In this document: piece by piece, positions 12,146-21,500 of the stretch
Layout: each line of letters begins with the position of its first letter
Position numbering within the stretch: the stretch's first letter is position 1
NCBI GenBank assembly: GCA_949317995.1
Contig: OX439036.1
Span: 88,077,920-88,141,919 of the forward strand
Reading direction: 5' to 3'
Length of the DNA stretch: 64,000 nucleotides
Source of the DNA: Acholoe squamosa
Taxonomy: Eukaryota; Annelida; Polychaeta; Phyllodocida; Polynoidae
The notes under the pieces: model-generated
Database searches by the model: none
What the model was told of the DNA's origin: nothing
What the model saw: only the letters and a program-made list of their open reading frames with translations
Program-made: the position numbers and the translations under genes

Positions 12146-12336
12146 AGAAAACCCTGTTCTCTCAAGAGTAACTATACTGGAGTTCTGCTAAGTATATATA
12201 CCCTGTTGGGTGCACTTGACCCTGAAATGTCTTCAAGTATGTCATCAACTAAAAGAGAGAAGGGAAGCATGATGTTACTATGCCCTTAACTCATGAGTAG
12301 CCTCAATAATCCACAAGGACTGTCTGCAGGTGCATT

Positions 12337-12374
12337 CACTTTTGTGACAAGGAATGTCACAAAAGTGACATTCC
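12337..12374. repeat. Two overlapping, mutually exclusive hairpins
   Basis: GGAATGTCAC at 12351-12360 pairs with 12365-12374. Alternatively CACTTTTGTGACA at 12337-12349 pairs with TGTCACAAAAGTG at 12355-12367. Confidence 0.6.
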
Positions 12375-13999
12375 TCACACAGGTGCTCTTGCACTCAGGG
12401 GAACCACTATCGTTTCTCAGAATAAAATAAGGGGTGGTGTTAGTTCTGGAAGTGGAATGGTGAAGGACTGCATATACTTCCTATTACTGGCTGCCCTAAC
12501 ACCACTAGCTATTTTAGTATAGTAACACTAGGTCTTATGAATCCTAATGTACCTATATCTATCAACAACTCACAGATGTTCAACAATTTATATAAGACTG
12601 TGTTACCTCGAGAAGTGTATATATACGCCGAGTTGAACTCACTAGATTGCCTCCTCTAGTAAATTGAGCACATTATACATTTCACTACCAAAACCACTAA
12701 AAGATTCAGCATAGTGTCACCATTACAGATCTAAAGCGGAAGTCTGCACCCCATCAGCCTTTAGATATATCTTAGTAACACTCAGTGGCATGTCACTAGG
12801 GTCTCTCTTGTACATAAGAGATACTTCTTTGTAAAATGACAGTTCCTCGTGGGCTGCTCAGATAAATGGAGCGTCTTTCAGCAGTACACATGACAACCTC
12901 TGTGATATGAACAAAGGGGAGAGTTAGTATTGATTTATCCTCTACAAAGAGGGCCGTTGTCCAAGCTGCGTGATCTATACCTAACCGTGTGGAATACACA
13001 TAGATATGCATACATAGGAGGAATATTTTATGCTTGAGCAGAGAAAAGTAATTCCACATTGAAACATTGGAAAGTTTCCGCCTCTTAATAGCACAATGAG
13101 TACTTAGAATCAAGACATACGACAATGTGGTGGTACAGTATTGCATCAAAAACTACCTAATTTTAAACTTTCATATAAAGAGCAGAAGTATATAGTCTCC
13201 TCAATTTCCTATATCAGTCTTATGGTATGCTATTATTAAACTAGCTTCTACCATTGGTATCATGTGGGAGGTAAAATTGGGTATTAATATGTACTTTATT
13301 ATGAGTCTCACAATCTCACAAACTGAATTAAATATAACCACAGAAGATATAAGTTATCATTAATCATCTGTATGTGCAGGGGTACCCACACATAATTATA
13401 TAGGCTGATTCTGATTCTTATGTATATCTGGCTCAGGACTGATGAATTTACAAACTCAGTTGTACATAATTACACTTTGTTTTATTTGAAGGCCTATATC
13501 CTGGCCATTCAAAAAGGTTTATTCAAGTCACCAACTTAAAACTAGTCAGTTTTTATAGCCCATGGTGTAAAACCCTCTGAAACTCGTTCAGTGTTGGTCA
13601 TGATTTTAGATATAACATCAAAACTACACTTAGTAAAGCTTGGCTTGCTACCAAATTTTGGTTCTATAATACTACAATATAGTAGTTTAAGTGTACCAAA
13701 AATAAAAAAAAAAACAGAGATCTAAACTTTTGGAATTACCAGTCTTTTGTTGTATAGCCTGAAGCGCAAATGTTGGTTAAAATTGATCCTCAATGTTAAA
13801 TTCTTATCCTCAGTTCATCAAAAATCATCATATGCTCTTAGAAATCATTATAAATTCCGTGCAGTGTGTCTACCACACTAGACAATTACCCTCTGCCACC
13901 TATAAGTTATTTAAGAAGCTCAGTAAGACCCTTGCTGAAAATGAACTTTGGCCTCTTTTAGACACTTCCGACTCATCGAAGGCATGCCCTTACAGAAAA

Positions 14000-14000
<1 letters not shown>

Positions 14001-14047
<47 letters not shown>
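14001..14047. repeat. (TA)n tract bordering the Gypsy insertion
   Basis: TA repeat directly abutting the left LTR. The preceding AAGCATAT matches the inverted end at 25453-25458, so the tract appears to be part of a terminal inverted repeat split by the retrotransposon. Confidence 0.85.
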
Positions 14048-14050
<3 letters not shown>

Positions 14051-14453
14051 AATAACCAGAGTCGACACCGTATATAAAGAATGGAATATAAAGTTACAGC
14101 CGTTGTTGTTGTTTTATTTCTTAGGAGCCTTAAGGACTAACAGCCACTGGTCATCAGTTACTCGCTTATACTGATACTTGTACTTGTACTTATTCTTGCT
14201 TAGAGACGCCACTCTGTTCGTGAGCTAGGACTAGCCACCGAACTCCCTTAAGATAGCTTACACGTAGGCCACCTGAGTGTCTGATCGCGTCTGCCATAAA
14301 ACCACCGAACACCGCGTTTTATAGCCCCCGGCCGCCGACGGTGACGTCACAAGGCTGTGACGTCACCGCCGACGCCCCACCTAGCGGCCACAGCGGGAAC
14401 CCGCCACCGAGCTTCGGTGGCCGCCGCCGAGCCGCCGGCCTATGTTTATTACA
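14048..14453 (-). repeat. 3' LTR of the Gypsy element
   Basis: 406 bp, starting TGTAATAA and ending TTATTACA, an 8-bp terminal inverted repeat of the usual TG...CA type. Reads as identical to 24209-24614. On the minus strand an AATAAA polyadenylation signal lies at 14118-14113. Confidence 0.97.
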
Positions 14454-14470
14454 TCCCTCCCACCTTACTT
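14454..14470 (-). promoter_or_regulatory. Polypurine tract (plus-strand primer)
   Basis: On the minus strand the 17 bases just before the 3' LTR read AAGTAAGGTGGGAGGGA, almost all purine, as expected for second-strand priming. Confidence 0.8.
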
Positions 14471-15285
14471 TATTCCATGGGTATAACATTTATAATAAAC
14501 ATTACTCGAGTGTCCAACAATGGCACCCGGGCCGTACAGCCTAAGGACTCGTATTACTTTGCTTAACCTAGATTCTTTTACCCCTATGATTACCGTAGTA
14601 TGTACCAGGTGAGTACCCCCCCCTTATTATCATGATTATTTACAATACCTATGGGCTCCCACAGCGGACCGCCCGTCTTTAACTCCCTAACTATATATTG
14701 TAATAACCCGACTAGCGTGTGAACGATTTACAATGACTTAATCTGGACTACCAGCACCAACAGTGGGCTGTTCCTAATTTGCTTATGCACAACATGTGAC
14801 ATCAATTATCATACTGTCTAGGAATAAACTGTTATTAATAAGAAACTGACCATGTTTGGTTTTCATGTGATAACCTTATCTCTACATTTATACACGTAAC
14901 GAAATATATATACATCCGACCACCGGAGATCTGCGGTCTAGAAGGGCGCGGTAAAACGCTGCAGGAATTGGGGCCGTCCCTTCATTGTCCTGGCCACAGG
15001 GATCCTCCCGACTCTCTGGGCCGCCAGCCCTTATCTTATGCTGCTTGTCTTATGCCCTGGGGGCTTCCAGGGGTGTTCAGGGCCTGGGTTTCCTGGCAGG
15101 TACTCAATCCCCCACCAGTACTCCCCTTACCCCTACTAACCCCCTTCACACCCCCCTTCCCGGCTGTCCTTCAGCTTCCCGGCTGCGCCCTCCGACGTCC
15201 CTGCCATCCCTGCTCACCGGCCACTGCCCGTCCCCTCCTCCCCCACGCGTCTCTCACTCTCCTTCCTGGCAACCGCTCCTCCCTC
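14471..15285 (-). other. 3' untranslated region of the Gypsy element
   Basis: Between the Pol stop and the polypurine tract, without a convincing frame on the coding strand. The plus-strand frames at 14968-15342 are complementary-strand artefacts of GC-rich sequence. Confidence 0.6.
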
Positions 15286-18200
15286 CTACTGGCTCCCCCT
15301 CTGCTGTTCCTCCCTGACCATCCGACGGATCCGCTCCTCTAGGTCGCGGCTCAAGGGCGCCTCAGCTGGTCGCGGTGGTGGCGGCTGCGGGGCGGCCCTG
15401 GAGGGCCCTGAGAGCGGTGGGACGAAGGGTGAGAGGGTCTGGTGGCCGTATCTCCCTTGTCCCTGGGCTGACGGCGGCGGTAGACCAAAGCCCGAACCCT
15501 GGGGCCCGGCCGTCGCCACTGCTCCTGGCGCCTGGGTGGGCGGTCTGCCCGCTGCAGCCGACGGTGGGGGTCGCCCCACTCCCGGAGGGGGAGGTGGAGG
15601 TGGTGGTGGGGGTACGCTTCCCTGACCCATCCCTGGGTCGTACCTCTGAACTGTAGTCGCGTAATAGTGTGTACGCCACAGGGATGGGCCCACCAGCTCC
15701 ACCCACCCGTGCGCCCGCCCTCCTACGGGGGTGTATTCATCGCCCAAGTCCGGGGATGGAGCCAGCCCCACCGCCCACTTCTGTAGCTTGTCGGGGTTGT
15801 CCACCCGCCGCCAGGGGATTCGTTGGTAAGTATCCCCAATCCAAAGCGGCCTCCCCGCCAGCGGGTCCATTTCCTCCGCCCGCGGCAGGCCGGGGACCTC
15901 CACCCCAGGGATCCTCTCCCCCCACTCTTCCCGCCACTCCTCTCTCCTGGGCCCCGCCCCCCGGCGGCCCCTCTCCTCCTCATACCTTTCCTCGTACTCC
16001 CGGCGCCTCCGGTACTCCCCGTAGCTCTCGTTCCTGTGGGGGCCAGCCTCGTACCGCTGACTCCCCCGGCCCTCTCGCCTCGTCTCCTCATCCACTCTTC
16101 TCTCCTCCCGTCTCCTCCTCTCCCTTTCCTCAACCTGTCTCTCCTCCCTCTCTCTCCTATCCCGGTCCTCTCTCTCCTTCTTCTCGTGGGCCGCTCTCTC
16201 CTCCCTCTCTCTCCGATCTTCCCTCTCCTTCCTCTCCCTCTCATCCTTCTCCTTCCTTTCCTTAGCCACTCGTTCCTCCCTTTCCTTCTTTTCCCTAGTC
16301 GCCTTCTCCTCTTTCTCTCTTTTCTCGGCCATCTCCTTCCTTTCCCTCGCAACTCTGTCCTCTCTCTCCTTTCTCTCCTTCTCCTCTCTTTCTTTCTTTT
16401 CTTTATCCCTCTTTTCTCTGGCCGCTCTCTCCTCCTCCCTCTCCCTCTTTTCCTTTTCCCTCCTTTCCTTTTCCCTAGCCGCCTTCTCCTCGTCCCTCTC
16501 CTTCCTCTCTCTCTCTTTCTTCTCCTTGGCCGCTCTTTCTTCCTCTCTCTCTTTCCTCTCCCTCTCTTTGCTGCCCTTCCTCGCCTTCTCCTCCTCCCTC
16601 CCTTTTCTGTCCCGCTCCTTCCTGTCCTTAGTGGCCGTCTCCCCCTCTCTCTCCTTCTTATCTCGGGGTGCCTTTACTCCCTCTCCTCCCTTCTTCTCCC
16701 TTTCCTCCGCTCCCTGACTAGCGGCCACGGGTAGCGGCGCGCCCCCCATCGTGACCGTGCGGATCTCGGCCTCGGCCTCAGGCGCTGGGCTGTCCTCGCG
16801 GTCCAGCCCAGTAAGGGTGATTACCCGCCTGTCGACCGCCTCCCCCGGAGATGCCTCCTCCTCGTCAGAGTCCGTAGTCAGGGGCACGCTACGGTAGGCC
16901 ACCGGCCCCGGACTGGGCTCCTCCTCCTCCCAGTCGAGCTCCTCCTCCTCCTGGCTGTCGTCCACCACTCGGGCGGCGATGAGGCCCTCCAGTTGGCTCC
17001 CCGGAGCCGGGGTGTTGTTGTCGGAGGTGTGGGGCTGAACGGGGGGCGGCGTGGTTTGTAAGATACGCCGCACCTGCTCCGGCGGTAGGCCCTGGCGGGG
17101 GGACCCCCCAGCGACCAATTCGCTCCCCCCCTCTTCTGTGTCCACCGTGGCAGGTGAGGGGCGGTCCAGCGACACCACCTCCCCCTCGGGGGTCCGCCAC
17201 TGCCGACGTTGCAGGGCTTCCGCCAGCAACTGTCGCTGGTACCGCCTCGCCATCTCCTGGGCCATCCGGCCTGTCTGTCGGAGGAGACCCTCTCCGACCC
17301 CGGCTGGGGCTGGGTCGCCCCCCTCGCTCCGGAGCAGCGACCGCAGCAGGAGCGGGTCGCCCTCACCCCCGGCGGAGGGGGCGTCCAGAACCTGGTCTAG
17401 GATGGCCTCCGCTTCCGCGCCCAAGGTCGACTGGACGGGTGTGCACCGCCCCATTTCCTCCACCAGGACCCTGGCGGCCTCCCGGTCCTCCGCAGAGTGG
17501 TGACGGGACCGGCCTTGCCCTGTCGAGCCCTGAGCCTGGTCGCCCCCGGCTCCCGTCCGGGCCACCTTGCTAGGTGTGGCTGCCTCCTCTTCTCCCTCCC
17601 CCAACTCGATCCGGGGTGGATCGGCGTCCCACGCCTCCGCGGCCCCCCTCGACTCCGACTTCCGCTTTCGATCCCTCTGCGGCGAGCGGCTGTGCTCTCT
17701 CGGCTGCGGAGCCGGGCAGACCACACTGCGCAGCCGCCGGGGCGATCGACGCGGGCTTGCGGGCACGGGAGTCCTTTCCGTGGTCAGGCGGGCCGCCCTT
17801 CGGGTGCTGCTGCGGGAGCGAGGCCTGGGCGAGTCTCGAGCGCTGGCGGGGCTGGCCGCCGGGCTGTCCCCACCACTCTCGGTGGCCCTCTCCCCGGTGG
17901 TTGCCTCCTCGGTGGTCTTCCCCCCGTGGTCGGCGGCCTCCTCCACACGGTCGGTGGCCGTCTCCGAGGCGTTGCCCTCCTCCCCTTCGGGGTCCGCGCC
18001 AGCGCCCTCCTCGGATGGCGATGGCTCCTCCCCGGTGGCGGTGGCTGCCGCTCCGGTGGCGACCCCCCTATACCGTATGGTATATAGCGGTGGCCGATCA
18101 GCCTTGGACAGGCTCAGCCACGGGTGGCCCGGGTGTTGTGTTGACATGTGGGTCATGAGGTCGTCCCACCGACCCTCTTTCGCCTGCGCCTGGCATTTCT

Positions 18201-18570
18201 TCCCTGGGCAGTTCCACCCCGGCCCCTTCTCCGCATGGACAGCCTTCACATGCCGCGAGAGGCTATCCTTTCGCATAAATTTGCGGCCACAAATGGAGCA
18301 GGGGAGAGGCACCGACGACTTCTTCATGATGTCGGATTCGGTGTTGGTGTCTCTCTCGGGCCACGCCGCGCCTCGTTCTCGTCTTTCTAGGTCGGCGGTC
18401 CTAACGAGGTCGCGGTGTAGTTCCCGATCGCTACACCAGGCGGCCTCCGCGTCAGCCGTTGGTGTTCGGCGGTCGGTGGGTGTGGCCGTGGCCACCTCCA
18501 TTTCCCGCCTCTGCCTTTCCTCCCACCGCCGATTCTTGGCCGCAAAAATTGCGACCACCTTGTCACTCAT
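15286..18570 (-). CDS. C-terminal extension / putative third ORF: C2H2 fingers plus charged helix
   Basis: Starts at an internal ATG (MSDKVVAIF, Pol residue 1342) with a purine at -3, and stays in frame with Pol. Two zinc-finger-like motifs: C1432-x2-C1435-x12-H1448-x4-H1453, and C1462-x4-C1467-x14-H1482-x4-H1487. Then come an acidic and Ser/Pro-rich stretch with RS-like basic patches (about 1500-1950) and a ~220-residue run of Lys/Glu/Arg heptad-like repeats (about 1960-2180) likely to form a long charged helix. Next is a Trp/Tyr-containing segment, ten consecutive prolines near 2320 and a short basic C terminus. I know no Gypsy Pol with this layout. It could be a fused accessory protein, a nucleic-acid-binding or chromatin-targeting arm, or a separate ORF expressed from a subgenomic RNA. 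Function unknown. The zinc fingers and uninterrupted length support genuine coding. Confidence 0.8.
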   Translation of the reverse strand: MSDKVVAIFAAKNRRWEERQRREMEVATATPTDRRTPTADAEAAWCSDRELHRDLVRTADLERRERGAAWPERDTNTESDIMKKSSVPLPCSICGRKFMRKDSLSRHVKAVHAEKGPGWNCPGKKCQAQAKEGRWDDLMTHMSTQHPGHPWLSLSKADRPPLYTIRYRGVATGAAATATGEEPSPSEEGAGADPEGEEGNASETATDRVEEAADHGGKTTEEATTGERATESGGDSPAASPASARDSPRPRSRSSTRRAARLTTERTPVPASPRRSPRRLRSVVCPAPQPREHSRSPQRDRKRKSESRGAAEAWDADPPRIELGEGEEEAATPSKVARTGAGGDQAQGSTGQGRSRHHSAEDREAARVLVEEMGRCTPVQSTLGAEAEAILDQVLDAPSAGGEGDPLLLRSLLRSEGGDPAPAGVGEGLLRQTGRMAQEMARRYQRQLLAEALQRRQWRTPEGEVVSLDRPSPATVDTEEGGSELVAGGSPRQGLPPEQVRRILQTTPPPVQPHTSDNNTPAPGSQLEGLIAARVVDDSQEEEELDWEEEEPSPGPVAYRSVPLTTDSDEEEASPGEAVDRRVITLTGLDREDSPAPEAEAEIRTVTMGGAPLPVAASQGAEEREKKGGEGVKAPRDKKEREGETATKDRKERDRKGREEEKARKGSKERERKEREEERAAKEKKERERKERDEEKAAREKERREKEKREREEERAAREKRDKEKKEREEKERKEREDRVARERKEMAEKREKEEKATREKKEREERVAKERKEKDERERKEREDRREREERAAHEKKEREDRDRREREERQVEERERRRREERRVDEETRREGRGSQRYEAGPHRNESYGEYRRRREYEERYEEERGRRGAGPRREEWREEWGERIPGVEVPGLPRAEEMDPLAGRPLWIGDTYQRIPWRRVDNPDKLQKWAVGLAPSPDLGDEYTPVGGRAHGWVELVGPSLWRTHYYATTVQRYDPGMGQGSVPPPPPPPPPPGVGRPPPSAAAGRPPTQAPGAVATAGPQGSGFGLPPPSAQGQGRYGHQTLSPFVPPLSGPSRAAPQPPPPRPAEAPLSRDLEERIRRMVREEQQRGSQ

Positions 18571-21500
18571 CTCTCCCTCCGGACCGATCGCAGGTAAGTC
18601 CCTCTTTTGTTGAGTCAATTTCCCCCGCCCCACCACTCTCTCAGTGCTAATTTCCTTTCTTTCGTTTTCAGGGCGCCACCCCCCACCGTGGCCAGCTGGT
18701 GGCCGAAGGATGAAATCCGCTTTCCCGGGCCTGGGGACCCTCACTCCACACCTTCCAGCCTCTCTCCGGATTCCCTCTCTCTCAGGTAAGACACCCCCGC
18801 CCTTTTTCTCCCCTTTTACGAGGTTCCAGTGCCAATATGACGCGCACAAGCGCCCTCCTCTTCTAGTCACCGCACCCATGGGAGCCGCCGAGTCGCCGGT
18901 GTCCCCGTGGTCGGCGGGAGTCGCCTTGGTTACCGCCGTAACACCCGGATGTGGCCCGCCTTCCGCCGACCACACTAGGTGGCGCCCCGGTGGCTTTATC
19001 CCTGCGGCCGCTCCAGAGGGCGCCACCGGTGGCCGCTCCCCACCGGCGGCCGACCCCGCCCACCGTACCACCTCTACAGGTTCCCCCCGCGGGGCCTGGG
19101 TCTTTTTCAGTAAGTCATAGTGAACCACTCGGAGCTTCCGGCCCTTTTTGATCTCCCAAACCGGCCCCCCCAAACTCCGGGTGATCGTCCAGGGGCCCGA
19201 CCATGGCCGCATGAACTTGGGGCACTTGCCTACCTCTTTCTTAGGCAGCAGGTAGTATACCGTGTCCCCGACGGCCAGGTCCTCCCCCCTCACTCGGGTG
19301 GAATAGTTCCTCTCCTGCCGGCGGACCGCTTCCCCCATATGCTTTAAAGCATAAGCGTGGCCCTTCGCCATCCGGACCTGCAGTTCCACGGCGAACCCCT
19401 CCCCGCCCCCGGCTCCCTCCGGGTGGCCCCCTTCCGGCTGGGGGTAGATGAGGCTCCCAGGTAACAGCGTCTCTCTCCCCATCATCATGAAGTTGGGGGT
19501 CTGGTTGGTCGACGCCTGCACCGACGACCGATAAGCGGCCATGACGAACGGTAGCTGTAAATCCCAGTCAGCTTGGTTCTCGTCCACCGTCATGGCGAGC
19601 ATGGCCTCCACCGTGCGGTTGCACCTCTCCACCAATCCATCCGACTTCGGATTGTAGGGACAGGTACGGGTCTGTGCCACCCCCAAGAGACGGTGCACCT
19701 CCCGGAACATCTGAGCTTGAAAATTCCTCCCCTGGTCGGTATGAATCGTTCCCGGTGGCCCCAGTCGGCAGACCACCTCCGTAACGAAGGCCCGGGCGAC
19801 TGTTTCTGCCTCCTGGTCCGGCAAGGGGATAGCCTCCGCCCACTTCGTGAAATAGTCCATTACCAGAAGGATGTGCCGGTTCTTTCTCCCTGTCCTCGGC
19901 AACGGCCCCATCAGGTCCATGGCCATTCTCTCCAGCGTCGCCGCTACCGGCACATGTCTCATCATGGACCGGGGGGGGTGCACGGCCCCCTTCCTGCTGA
20001 GGCATTGCGGGCAGGTCTCCAGCCACTGTATTAGGTCCCTTCTGTAGCTGGGCCAGTAATAGGATTGCTGTAACCGTCGTAGGCTGCGGACCCTCCCGAA
20101 GTGGCTGCTCAGAGGAGCCCCATGCACTTCCGCCAACACCTCCGGCACCCTTCCCTCCGGGACGACTATCTGGCCGAAGGATCGGCCCCCCGGCTCCCAC
20201 CAGACCCGGGTCAACACCCCTCCCTCTAGCCTCAGTCGCGGCACCTGTACCGCCAGCGCCCGCACGGCGTAGGGTTCCCCGGCCAATTCGTCCGATGCGG
20301 GGCCCGCGTTCTTCGCTACCCACCGCCGGACCCTCCCCAGAATGGCGTCCTGGTTCTGTACTGCCGCCCAGTGCTCCGCAGAGGACAAGACGGGACCCTC
20401 CTCCTCCCCGTCCCCCTCCGCCGTCCTGGGCCTCCCGCTGGCCTCCTCAGCCTCCGCCTCTGCGGCCGCCTCCCTCCTCGTTACTGCCCTGCATTCTCCC
20501 GGTTGGTCGAACAGGGGAGAGCCCCCCTCCCCCTCCATACCGCACTGAGTGCATGGCCGCCTGGACAATCCATCCGCGTTACCATGATCCCGGCCGGGGC
20601 GGTGTTCGATCACGTGATCGAACGTCTCCAGGAGTTGTAGCCACCGGGCCACCTGCCCTTCTGGTTCCCGGAAGCTCGCCAGCCATTTAAGGGCTGCATG
20701 GTCTGTGCGTATCCGGACTGGCCGCCCAACCAGGTAGTGCCGAAACTTTTTCACCGCGAACACCACCGCCAGCAATTCCCGCCTCGTCACACAGTAGTTG
20801 CGTTCGCAACGGCTCAGCGTCCTACTGGCATAGGCCAACGGTCGTTCCCGACCCTCCTGCATCTGCGAAAGGACGGCGCCCAGCCCCATATCGCTGGCGT
20901 CCGTGTCCAGCAGCAGGCGCCCCTCCGCCCTTGGATATGCCAACACCGGAGCCTCACTCAGTTTCTCCTTCAGACAATGGAAGGCCTCTGCACAGGATCT
21001 GTCCCAGCGGAATCTTTTGCTCTTTTCGGTCAATTCCGACAGGGGCCGTGCGATGGCCGCGAACCCGGGCACAAAGCTGCGGTAGTAGCCACACAACCCC
21101 AGGAAGGACCGGACATCCGTTACCGAGACCGGGGTGGGCCATTCCCGGACAGCTGCCACCTTCTCGGGATCGGTCCCGATCCCCGTCTTATCGATGCGGT
21201 GGCCCAGGAAGTTGACCTGTTCCCTCACGAACTGGCATTTACTGGCCTTGACCTTGAGACCGGCCTCCTGTAGCCGCTTTAGTACCGTCTCCAGCCGGGT
21301 GGCGTGTTCGGCGAGGGTGGCCGAGAACACGATAATGTCGTCCAGGTATACGAGACAGGTGGACCACTGCAGCCCTCGCATCACCACTTCCATCAAGCGT
21401 TCGAATGTCCCGGGCGCGTTGCAGAGCCCGAATGGCATTACTTTGAATTGGAACAAGCCCCGGTGCGTCACAAACGCCGTCTTCGGCTTATCCGCCCCCT

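Larger units (their letters stand above)
10972..14000. other. Intergenic stretch with small hairpins and short tandem repeats
   Basis: No gene recognised. The longest frame, 12796-13149 on the minus strand (117 codons), has no recognisable domain. Small structures within are listed separately. Confidence 0.35.

Noticed and set aside
12796-13149. 117-codon minus-strand frame as a gene
   Set aside because: No recognisable domain, no supporting splice context, AT-rich surroundings; length is plausible by chance.
15723-16352. Arg-rich minus-strand frame overlapping the charged region of Pol
   Set aside because: Frame-shifted shadow of AAG/GAG/AGG repeats; no independent evidence.
15669-19151. 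Many long plus-strand frames (for example 15823-16734 and 17567-18613) opposite pol
   Set aside because: They lie opposite a frame that is open for 2,435 codons and contains real domains. Their leucine/proline/serine-rich composition is what GC-rich and Lys/Glu/Arg codons give on the complementary strand. Only the splice-like signals near 18594 were kept as a question.
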